The translations under genes and the position numbers were made by a program. This document shows, piece by piece, positions 30,630 to 45,148 of a stretch of DNA of 64,000 nt. The DNA is taken from assembly GCF_963678635.1 (NCBI RefSeq), contig NC_087070.1, positions 54,414,617 to 54,478,616 of the forward strand, in the 5' to 3' direction. Origin of the DNA: Symsagittifera roscoffensis (lineage: Eukaryota > Xenacoelomorpha > Acoela > Convolutidae). Under the pieces are notes generated by a model. That model ran no database searches. It had not been told where the DNA came from and worked only from the letters and a program-made list of their open reading frames with translations. Each line of letters opens with the position of its first letter. Position 1 is the first letter of the stretch.

Positions 30630-30637
30630 TCTGCGAT
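30630..30637. repeat. Target-site duplication of the hAT element, right
   Basis: TCTGCGAT, identical to 28984-28991. Confidence 0.9.
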
Positions 30638-31325
30638 GAATATCCTGGAAAATCTGGAAAACTTAAACCTACTGTGGCTGAAAAAAATCACAGCAACATA
30701 AAACACCTCCTCGACGAAGCCACGAGCTGCTCTCTATTTAACTTTAAGCATGCTTTGAAAAAGATTCAACCGACAGAAGTGACTAACTATGTTAATTGCA
30801 TTCCTGCTGCGCTGCTGATATAGGTCCCGCTTCAACGGCTACTTGTCGAAAATTAATACAGACCCCAACAAAATCTGCGCTAGTTTTTTTTATTTAATCA
30901 TCATGACGTACTAAACCTGTTCAACTGCTCGGCCAAACCAACAGCACCAACAATAGACGACATGTCGGACCATCCGCTTCAAATCTAATATCTGGGTGGG
31001 AGGGATTTTTCTACCCCTAGAACTGGAATACGCAATTCGAAACTGCCCACCAAAGCCGAGCTTGGGAATTTTATTCGACTTTCTTTATCAAAAACCACTC
31101 CGTTTGAACAAGACATTTCTCAGTGCTGGAGAAAGGGGGCTTTCCTAATTTCGGCGAATCCTGGGATGGTCACAATCACTGTTTTACAGGCGAAAGGACG
31201 CTCAAATCAATCTCCACAGCTGAGAATTGCGGAGTACCGAAAACAGGCGTGAATTACTAGTTGGAGTTGCAGACAAACCGATATATGTGAGCAGCTATCA
31301 ACAGTAACACCAACAACGAGAGAAT
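30638..31325 (+). pseudogene. Probable LINE remnant beyond the hAT insertion
   Basis: Broken frames with LINE-like wording, for example LEYAIRNCPPKPSLG (about 31018-31070), which resembles the start of a jockey-type RT region. No open frame. Likely the continuation of the element at 28182-28950, split by the hAT. Confidence 0.4.
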
Positions 31326-31634
31326 TCATGAATAAAATTCAGTTGTGTAAACAAAGTTATTTTTCATAACTAGTCGAGCATCAGGTTTGCCCGTGGAAAT
31401 ATCGTGATTATGTTGACCCCTCGTTTCAAAAAAGTTTTCTCCATCCGTAGTTGCTGTTGCGCGGCATTTATGGGTTTGGTACTTCGAGCAGTTCCAATTT
31501 GTTGTTGTCTTAATTTTGCGTTTAAGGTAATACTCGTGGCCTGATACCACTAGCATTTGTTTGTCTTTCGAAGATAAAGTAAAATGGAATGACGCTTCAA
31601 ACATTATATCTGATCTGATAGAGTGGTATAACAA
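31326..31634 (-). CDS. FLYWCH zinc-finger ORF
   Basis: 102 codons on the minus strand with one FLYWCH-type zinc finger: F-x-LSSKDKQMLVVSGHEYYLKR, then W-x-C (WNCSKY), a second Cys (HKCRA) and the HNH end (RGQHNHD). The pattern W-C-C-HxH is complete, so the finger could fold. FLYWCH fingers bind DNA and occur in host regulators and in some transposon proteins. It may be a single-exon gene, one exon of a larger gene or a transposon fragment; I see no second domain nearby. It lies between repeats and the DLD gene on the opposite strand. Confidence 0.6.
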   Translation of the reverse strand: MLYHSIRSDIMFEASFHFTLSSKDKQMLVVSGHEYYLKRKIKTTTNWNCSKYQTHKCRATATTDGENFFETRGQHNHDISTGKPDARLVMKNNFVYTTEFYS

Positions 31635-32305
31635 TGGTTAAAGAAATAGGCAGTATGATTTTTTTTAAAACTCACAAACGTCTTTTGTTGCCTTCAATTA
31701 GCACCATGTAGGTTATCTCTGTTTTAAACGCGTGAGTGAGGGATTATTTCTCTAACTAATCGAAATGCAATTAGTTTTGAAATGCTAGAGGCATCAAGTG
31801 AATTAAGATTAGCTTTTCAGGCCTCAATTAGTAAGCTTAATTGGACTACTCCTGTACTTATAAAAAGGACTTAATTAAAACAAATTATCGTCATTAAAAG
31901 GGGGTTAAATTGTTGTGGGGTTATCATGTTGGTGTTATAATATAGGGGGTGTAAACAGAGGGGGTTAAATATCGTAGGGTTAAAGAGTGAGACACCTTTT
32001 TTCATAGTTTTTTTTAGCTGCACGCCATTTCCATAATTTTAATTTCCTTGTAAATTGAAACAAACTGATTTTTTAAATCAATTAACATGATCTTTTTCGT
32101 CAGTTAAGTTCTGTTTTGCCGGATTTCATGAATTACTGGCAAATGAGTATTGGAAGGTTGTATTGCCAAGACTGCAAGTAAATTAATCCTGAATTTATTT
32201 CGATAGTGACCGTGACCAATGCTCATGAACAATAAGGAGTTTTCTAAAAAAAATCATTTTTTTTGTATCAAATTTATCTTATTCTATCTAATTAAGTTAA
32301 ATTAA
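31635..32305. other. Intergenic region before DLD
   Basis: AT-rich. It contains scattered G runs at 31898-31980 (GGGGGTTAAAT twice) but no supported gene. The DLD promoter should lie here. Confidence 0.4.
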
Positions 32306-36498
<4,193 letters not shown>

Positions 36499-37177
36499 GT
36501 CTGCGGCTGTTTTAGGCTGGTATTTGAAACTGACTCCAATGGCTCCTAATCCCCCCACCCCCTCGCCCATATCATTCCAATACTTTTTCTGTCCAACTAA
36601 AACGCTATTAATGACATTTTTGAATCATTTTAATGATTTACGTACTTATAGTTTGTATCCTATGTTAGCAGCGCTTTTAAAGAGAAACCATTCAAAGAAA
36701 ACTGCAGAAAATTGGAAGATAAAATCAATTAGAGGGGGGTTGGAAATAGCCTAGAATGGGGATTTTAGAGTTGTGTACTATAGATGCGAAGTGTTGAAAA
36801 CTAAACAGCTTAAAACTGTTGATGAATTATTGAGATTTACTTTAACGTAACTAATTAATGAATTAATTGACTGGTCAATTAACGTATTTAAACACAATAG
36901 CCATATGTTGATATTCAAAATTTGCAACGGTTCAAAAGTGAGCTACTAAAAGCGTTGCAGTTTATTGCAGTTCATGGTAAACGTACGCAATTTAAATGCG
37001 GTTATTTTTGATCTTTTCTAATCTTTTGTGACAGTGAGGAGTGGTTGACTTTGTATTTCTATTTTTTCTTTTCGCGCAAAGCAGTTACCCTCAATATACG
37101 CGAGGTGGGGTCAAAATATTAATTGCAATTAATGTCATCCATTATTCGTCGTTATAAAAACCACTATTTTCTTACAC
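36499..37177. other. Sequence after DLD
   Basis: The 3' UTR of DLD begins here. No other gene is supported; AATAAA is not obvious close to the stop. Confidence 0.4.
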
Positions 37178-38606
37178 TTGCGAAGCGAGTGTATTATTGC
37201 AAACCTTCTTTTTTTTCCAACCTAAGTCGCAAATATTGGTGCCACTTTTGTCACCTTTACAACTTTTTCATGGAAAAAAAGTGATTTGTTTCAAATATAA
37301 ACAATAATAAAAACTCGATTTCAGAAATTTTTTAACTCAATATAGCTCGCAAGTTTTTGAAATGCATATTTTATAAATAATGTGGCTTGATGCCTTGCGA
37401 TTTGTTATATGCAAAGTTAGTGTGGATGCCTTCAGTTTGTTATATTCCAAATTATTACTTGCAAAATTGAGTCTATTTGTATTTGGTGCCCTAAAATTTT
37501 GTCATCAACTTGCATTTTAAAAACCAGCAACTAAATACAGTGTAAGGGCGTAACAATTAATGCCTCAAGGGGAAGCAAGGCCCAAACAAAACCTTTAATT
37601 TTTGTTGTGTTGACTTCTTGGCAATTGTTTTATTTTTCGAGCTCTCACAAAATCTCAGAATGACTCGATTTTGCCACAATTTTCGGATAATTGCTTAAAA
37701 AAAATCGAAATGTTCGGTTCTAAACTCAATTTTGCTGTTCCAAACTTTTCAAATTTTTGCGAAGTGGCACTAGAAGAGTTTTTACGCTTGCGATTAGCAA
37801 GTGTTATCAAATCGTAATAAAGACTTTTTTCGGGTTAACAACTTGTTTCACTTGAATCATTTGTATGTTGTTTCATAATAATAGCAATTTTTTTTGCGTC
37901 TCTGGCACACTTGGTCTGGATATAACGAATATGCCTAAGACGGCAAAGTCTCTAGGTTCGAATCTGACAGGACTTGTTTTTTTTTCAAAAGTGAAATATT
38001 CTGTTGCAAAAAATTGTCAGCTTTTTATTTGTCTACTACTGTATTGTCGGCTTAGCCATCTTTGAAATGGTTTTTTTTGTTGTTGTATCGCAAGTTACAT
38101 TGTTTTTGCCTTAGGTGTTTTGATTTTTTTTCTGCCGTTTGTGTTTTCTTAATTTTTTTTATCGCTCAAAACTTTTTTGCCTAAATGATTTCGGCTTATA
38201 TTTTATCGGCTTAGTGTCTTAGTTTTGAGAAGAAGATTGAAATAAAAACATAATTTCTATGCGGCCCCCTAGATTGCACAAAATGCTTAAAATTTTAAAA
38301 GAAAATTATTTATTTCGGCTTGATAGCTTTCGTCTTATTTTCAAAAGATTAATATGCTCATAATGTTTCTATCATATGACGAGTAAATAAAATTTTATGT
38401 GTGTGTGTGTTTTGAGGGCGAGGGGGACGTTTATAAGTCTTCAGCATTCAGATTTTTGTTGGTTTTTCACGGTGCCATTTTCATTGGCATTTTTCACAAC
38501 TAGCCCAATTTATTCTGAAAGATGTAGTTTGTTCGATATTTTTCCAAGTTAGCGTATTTCTTATTTTGTATCGCAAGTGGTGCGAAGCTCAGCTTCGCCT
38601 CTGTGT
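37178..38606 (+). repeat. Unrecognised repeat with hairpin head and tail (copy C)
   Basis: Two heads: 37178 (CTTGCGAAGCGAGTGTATTA) and 37783 (CGCTTGCGATTAGCAAGTGT). A tRNA-like module at 37903-37975 has a B-box GGTTCGAATCT. TCGGCTTA-type motifs follow (38046, 38188, 38210, 38318). A (GT)n run precedes TTTTGAGGGCGAGGGGGAC near 38412, also present in copy G. The tail GTATCGCAAGTGGTGCGAAGCTCAGCTTCGCC runs about 38568-38600. Copy C thus shows the most complete arrangement. Confidence 0.65.
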
Positions 38607-39541
38607 ATAAAAATGGTTGCCGACGGCTTCAAAGACTATGGTGGAAGACAAGTCACAGGGAACTAGTAAAATGGAATCTTTACCGACTAGCCACCAGTAA
38701 AAGCATTGCCAGATGGAGCTGCCAAGAAAGTCAAACAACCCATAAAAGCATAGGGCAGATAATATTTTTGTATTTCATGGCATTTTAATGACAATGAACT
38801 CGAATCGTAAATTGAGGAGTTCAAACGAACATCAATAGTCCAAAAAAGAAAAAGGTTTGTTCCTAACAAGAGAGAGGGGATGACAAAAGAACTCAACCAT
38901 GTTTAAGCTAATAGTTAAAACTTTAGAGAATTAACTAACGCACTTAACTGGTTTTTTGAGTTTGAACTAATTATGGACTTACTTTTTTCTAACTTGTTTT
39001 TGTCTCTTGATTATCAGTTTGAGTTTGATTAACTGTTCTCATAATTTTATTCATAAATTTGTTGCCATTTTAATGGAATCATTTTTGTTCACAAAAATTT
39101 TGACATGTGAACAGACTAGATGGTATTTTTTATGATAAATCACAATTTTATGCATATGTTACTGAACTTCTATCAATAATTACAACCTTTAAATTCGATG
39201 AATATCAATGCAAAATGTTAATCACGTCGAACTCAAAATAACGTTTCTTGATAGTCCTAATGTGCGTCGCATCGATACAAAAGATTAAATTCTGCCACAA
39301 TTTTGGAATGGCCCAATATACTAACTTTTTTTCAGAAAACTTAAACCAGTCATATTTTAATGGTAATCAATAGTTTAGTTTGGCGCAGAAGTAAAGTAGC
39401 CTTGAAAATATTTTATGCGTCAATCAGCCAAAATTAATCGCCTTTCTAAAATTTTCATCCAGTCTTTAGGTTTGTACTTTCATAGTCGAGCGAAAGAGAA
39501 TTGTCGAGACAGGTTTTGATCGAACGCAAACTCGAAACATG
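38607..39541. other. AT-rich sequence between repeat copy C and the satellite
   Basis: No gene is supported. The last 80 bases contain degenerate edge sequence of the satellite (CGAACGCAAACTCGAAACATG). Confidence 0.4.
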
Positions 39542-42500
39542 CCTAGAGCCCGGTAGAAATATTTCATCATTAATTCAAGCACGGCTGACAAATACCTCGA
39601 GCACACGAAGATATCAAAGTTCGGTTGAGCATGGTCGAACCATACCTGGAGCACGGTAGAAACATACCTGGAGCACGGTAGAAATATTTCATCATTCATT
39701 CAAGCACGGCTGACAAATACCTCGAGCACACGAAGATATCAAAGTTCGGTTGAGCATGGTCGAACCATACCTGGAGCACGGTAGAAACATACCTGGAGCA
39801 CGGTAGAAATATTTCATCATTCATTCAAGCACGGCTGACAAATACCTCGAGCACACGAAGATATCAAAGTTCGGTTGAGCATGGTCGAACCATACCTGGA
39901 GCACGGTAGAAACATACCTGGAGCACGGTAGAAATATTTCATCATTCATTCAAGCACGGCTGACAAATACCTCGAGCACACGAAGATATCAAAGTTCGGT
40001 TGAGCATGGTCGAACCATACCTGGAGCACGGTAGAAACATACCTGGAGCACGGTAGAAATATTTCATCATTCATTCAAGCACGGCTGACAAATACCTCGA
40101 GCACACGAAGATATCAAAGTTCGGTTGAGCATGGTCGAACCATACCTGGAGCACGGTAGAAACATACCTGGAGCACGGTAGAAATATTTCATCATTCATT
40201 CAAGCACGGCTGACAAATACCTCGAGCACACGAAGATATCAAAGTTCGGTTGAGCATGGTCGAACCATACCTGGAGCACGGTAGAAACATACCTGGAGCA
40301 CGGTAGAAATATTTCATCATTCATTCAAGCACGGCTGACAAATACCTCGAGCACACGAAGATATCAAAGTTCGGTTGAGCATGGTCGAACCATACCTGGA
40401 GCACGGTAGAAACATACCTGGAGCACGGTAGAAATATTTCATCATTCATTCAAGCACGGCTGACAAATACCTCGAGCACACGAAGATATCAAAGTTCGGT
40501 TGAGCATGGTCGAACCATACCTGGAGCACGGTAGAAACATACCTGGAGCACGGTAGAAATATTTCATCATTCATTCAAGCACGGCTGACAAATACCTCGA
40601 GCACACGAAGATATCAAAGTTCGGTTGAGCATATTCGAACCATACCTGGAGCACGGTAGAAACATACCTGGAGCACGGTAGAAATATTTCATCATTCATT
40701 CAAGCACGGCTGACAAATACCTCGAGCACACGAAGATATCAAAGTTCGGTTGAGCATGGTCGAACCATACCTGGAGCACGGTAGAAACATACCTGGAGCA
40801 CGGTAGAAATATTTCATCATTCATTCAAGCACGGCTGACAAATACCTCGAGCACACGAAGATATCAAAGTTCGGTTGAGCATGGTCGAACCATACCTGGA
40901 GCACGGTAGAAACATACCTGGAGCACGGTAGAAATATTTCATCATTCATTCAAGCACGGCTGACAAATACCTCGAGCACACGAAGATATCAAAGTTCGGT
41001 TGAGCATGGTCGAACCATACCTGGAGCACGGTAGAAACATACCTGGAGCACGGTAGAAATATTTCATCATTCATTCAAGCACGGCTGACAAATACCTCGA
41101 GCACACGAAGATATCAAAGTTCGGTTGAGCATGGTCGAACCATACCTGGAGCACGGTAGAAACATACCTGGAGCACGGTAGAAATATTTCATCATTCATT
41201 CAAGCACGGCTGACAAATACCTCGAGCACACGAAGATATCAAAGTTCGGTTGAGCATGGTCGAACCATACCTGGAGCACGGTAGAAACATACCTGGAGCA
41301 CGGTAGAAATATTTCATCATTCATTCAAGCACGGCTGACAAATACCTCGAGCACACGAAGATATCAAAGTTCGGTTGAGCATGGTCGAACCATACCTGGA
41401 GCACGGTAGAAACATACCTGGAGCACGGTAGAAATATTTCATCATTCATTCAAGCACGGCTGACAAATACCTCGAGCACACGAAGATATCAAAGTTCGGT
41501 TGAGCATGGTCGAACCATACCTGGAGCACGGTAGAAACATACCTGGAGCACGGTAGAAATATTTCATCATTCATTCAAGCACGGCTGACAAATACCTCGA
41601 GCACACGAAGATATCAAAGTTCGGTTGAGCATGGTCGAACCATACCTGGAGCACGGTAGAAACATACCTGGAGCACGGTAGAAATATTTCATCATTCATT
41701 CAAGCACGGCTGACAAATACCTCGAGCACACGAAGATATCAAAGTTCGGTTGAGCATGGTCGAACCATACCTGGAGCACGGTAGAAACATACCTGGAGCA
41801 CGGTAGAAATATTTCATCATTCATTCAAGCACGGCTGACAAATACCTCGAGCACACGAAGATATCAAAGTTCGGTTGAGCATGGTCGAACCATACCTGGA
41901 GCACGGTAGAAACATACCTGGAGCACGGTAGAAATATTTCATCATTCATTCAAGCACGGCTGACAAATACCTCGAGCACACGAAGATATCTAAGTTCGGT
42001 TGAGCATGGTCGAACCATACCTGGAGCACGGTAGAAACATACCTGGAGCACGGTAGAAATATTTCATCATTCATTCAAGCACGGCTGACAAATACCTCGA
42101 GCACACGAAGATATCAAAGTTCGGTTGAGCATGGTCGAACCATACCTGGAGCACGGTAGAAACATACCTGGAGCACGGTAGAAATATTTCATCATTCATT
42201 CAAGCACGGCTGACAAATACCTCGAGCACACGAAGATATCAAAGTTCGGTTGAGCATGGTCGAACCATACCTGGAGCACGGTAGAAACATACCTGGAGCA
42301 CGGTAGAAATATTTCATCATTCATTCAAGCACGGCTGACAAATACCTCGAGCACACGAAGATATCAAAGTTCGGTTGAGCATGGTCGAACCATACCTGGA
42401 GCACGGTAGAAACATACCTGGAGCACGGTAGAAATATTTCATCATTCATTCAAGCACGGCTGACAAATACCTCGAGCACACGAAGATATCAAAGTTCGGT

Positions 42501-43168
42501 TGAGCATGGTCGAACCATACCTGGAGCACGGTAGAAACATACCTGGAGCACGGTAGAAATATTTCATCATTCATTCAAGCACGGCTGACAAATACCTCGA
42601 GCACACGAAGATATCATAGTTCGGTTGAGCATGGTCGAACCATACCTGGAGCACGGTAGAAACATACCTGGAGCACGGTAGAAATATTTCATCATTCATT
42701 CAAGCACGGCTGACAAATACCTCGAGCACACGAAGATATCAAAGTTCGGTTGAGCATGGTCGAACCATACCTGGAGCACGGTAGAAACATACCTGGAGCA
42801 CGGTAGAAATATTTCATCATTCATTCAAGCACGGCTGACAAATACCTCGAGCACACGAAGATATCAAAGTTCGGTTGAGCATGGTCGAACCATACCTGGA
42901 GCACGGTAGAAACATACCTGGAGCACGGTAGAAATATTTCATCATTCATTCAAGCACGGCTGACAAATACCTCGAGCACACGAAGATATCAAAGTTCGGT
43001 TGAGCATGGTCGAACCATACCTGGAGCACGGTAGAAACATACCTGGAGCACGGTAGAAATATTTCATCATTCATTCAAGCACGGCTGACAAATACCTCGA
43101 GCACACGAAGATATCAAAGTTCGGTTGAGCATGGTCGAACCATACCTGGAGCACGGTAGAAACATACC
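39542..43168. repeat. Satellite array, 29 units of 125 bp
   Basis: The unit starts CCTGGAGCACGGTAGAAATA and recurs every 125 bp from 39542 to 43167, exactly 29 units. Only the first differs much (CCTAGAGCCC, TAATTC); I noticed single changes at about 40631 (GCATATTCG), 41991 and 42616. Each unit contains two CCTGGAGCACGGTAGAAA sub-copies 22 bp apart, a related CCTCGAGCACACG, and a short palindrome ATGGTCGAACCAT. Such uniformity points to recent amplification or ongoing homogenisation, and array length may be collapsed in assembly. Confidence 0.97.
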
Positions 43169-43784
43169 GCTAGCGCCGCAAGTCGAAAACGATTTATGAA
43201 AATGTTCTACAAATTTTAAGTTGATTTAACGTTTTCGACGCAATTTTTTGAAAAAAAAAGAAAATTCAAATTTGGAAAAACTTGCATCGAAAAAATCTTA
43301 ATTGTTTCTAATTTTATTCTGATTTGAAAATCGCTCTTTCACTCAAAAGCATGAATTATTATTTTGAATTTTTGACTCAAAATGTTTATTCTCATTATTA
43401 TCATGTTTTATTGAAATTCAACACACCTTCAATCTTACTCAAGATGGGCAAAAATTATCTTGCTTTCCGCCCTGACAAAAAGGGTTGAGATCCCTTTTAG
43501 TGTCAAAAATCACCTAGCTGAAAATGAAATCGATTTAAGCATAAAAAATATGAAGATTAAACATGGGTAGATAGAGTTGGATCAATTTTATATCAAATTA
43601 AATGAACCGTTTCTCAAATCGATTTTTTGGTGTTTAAAAAGCTTCATTTTTGCAATTTTTGGAATGGATAGAAATCTATTGAAAAATTGTCATTTTTCTT
43701 TCTTCCTTAAAAATCCTTTAATACAGATTTTTTTTAAGGTTTTTTATCTTGCCGAGTTTTTCATCTAGTCACTTAATACGGGTT
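43169..43784. other. AT-rich sequence right of the satellite
   Basis: Begins abruptly at GCTAGCGCCGCAAGTCG. No gene or recognised repeat. Confidence 0.4.
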
Positions 43785-44196
43785 ACTCGGTGAAAGCAAG
43801 TGTCTTGAAAGCGGAATATAGTTTTTTTTCCTTAAACGACTTTTCTTACACGTTTTCAATTGAAAATGATTTTGCTTTTATATCCTCAAGGCAACTTGAA
43901 GGCTCGGTTTACTTGGACTGGAGGTATTACAACTGACTTTGCACCCTATGGTCTGGGTTTTGAGGGCCGGCCGGTCCTCGTTTGATAACAGTCTGAAATT
44001 GAAATTTTTGTCGGCTTAGTTGTCACACTTTGATTGTTTTTGCAGTGTACGCAGTTTTCATTGTAGTATCAAGTGTCGTTAATAACTTTGTGTTCATTTT
44101 AGTCTTAAGTTAATTTTTAATAACTATCCCTGACTGATATTTTGCGAACTATATGTTTACATATATGCGTATTAATACGCGCATTTCGCGTATTAA

Positions 44197-44342
44197 ATAG
44201 ATAATAAGGCTTCAGAAGAATTACACGACTTATTAACTGGAATATTGAAATCCCCAATAATGTAACACCATTTGTATTGTAGCGCATAATGTGTAACAAG
44301 ATCAACCAATTCATTTAGGAAAATTGAACATGAAGAATTAGC
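44197..44342 (-). pseudogene. Inverted fragment of the LINE endonuclease
   Basis: The reverse complement matches 45500-45645 of the LINE ORF2 at about 95% by eye, covering the GDF motif. It lies just upstream of ORF1 and in opposite orientation. At the catalytic GDFN position this fragment keeps Asn, while the main copy has Arg, so it derives from a less damaged relative. Confidence 0.85.
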
Positions 44343-44383
44343 CTAATTGTTGTGATAAACTTATTAAATAGTTTCATATAAAA

Positions 44384-45148
44384 ATGGAAATGATCGGGAA
44401 TGGCAATGGTCATTCCCATAAATGTTCTTGCTGCGAATCAACAATTGCTGACAATGATGATGTGCTATCCTGTGATATGTGTCGATCACGATGCATCAAG
44501 GGAGCCTGTATTGGATTAACCTCTGCAGCTGTGACATGTGGTTCAATTCAGTGGAGGTGCCCTGACTGCTCTAAGATAAGTACACTGTCCATTTTCGAGC
44601 AAATTTTGTTAAAGATGAACAAAATTGATAAACTTGAAAAAGACGTAGAGAGCCTGAAATCGCAAAACTTTACTTCGAAACCAGAGACGTTTGCAAATGT
44701 AGCGAAATTGAACAAAAATTGTCCAAGTGGCATTATAAACCCTTTCCGAAGGAACCAACGAACTGATAGTACTTCGTCTCAAGTATCTGTTACACGTACT
44801 GAGAAACGACGGCGGACTTCGCCTGTGAAGGTACCGGTTCTTGTTGGCACATCGGCTGCATCTACAAGCATTAAAGGTGTGAAACCTTCGGAGCGGGAGG
44901 AAAGAAGGCATTATTTCCTTAGCCGAGTTTCTTCTATTGTTGACACGACCATGCTTAACGATTACTGCAAAAAAAAGAACCTTACTCTTCTTGGTTGCCG
45001 CGGTGAGCTGCCTTCAAAAAGGGCAGATATGAAATCTTTCCATGTAGTCATTCCAGTGAATGAAAGTATCGTAGCCGAGAAAACAGAGACTTGGCCTGAG
45101 AATATTATAGTACGTCGTTATTTCCTGAACGAAGAAGCCAGAACTTGA
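44384..45148 (+). CDS. LINE ORF1 with PHD-like finger
   Basis: 254 aa from ATG 44384. Residues about 14-65 carry a PHD-type Cys pattern (CSCCES...CDMCRSRC...WRCPDC), then a coiled coil (about 75-100) and a basic, low-order region. PHD fingers in ORF1 are known from CR1-like LINEs. ORF1 proteins bind LINE RNA. The frame is open to TGA 45146-45148 and the endonuclease frame begins around the same point, one base back. ORF1 may be intact, but ORF2 is not. Confidence 0.75.
   Translation: MEMIGNGNGHSHKCSCCESTIADNDDVLSCDMCRSRCIKGACIGLTSAAVTCGSIQWRCPDCSKISTLSIFEQILLKMNKIDKLEKDVESLKSQNFTSKPETFANVAKLNKNCPSGIINPFRRNQRTDSTSSQVSVTRTEKRRRTSPVKVPVLVGTSAASTSIKGVKPSEREERRHYFLSRVSSIVDTTMLNDYCKKKNLTLLGCRGELPSKRADMKSFHVVIPVNESIVAEKTETWPENIIVRRYFLNEEART

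Noticed and set aside
37903-37985. tRNA gene
   Set aside because: Good B-box, but no cloverleaf; similar modules recur inside repeat copies, so it is SINE-like. The same applies to 27738, 61545 and 62932.
39466-39699. 77-codon minus-strand ORF
   Set aside because: Lies across the satellite edge; repeats in it are the satellite unit.
39542-43168. CRISPR array
   Set aside because: Units are continuous identical tandem copies without spacers, in a eukaryotic setting.
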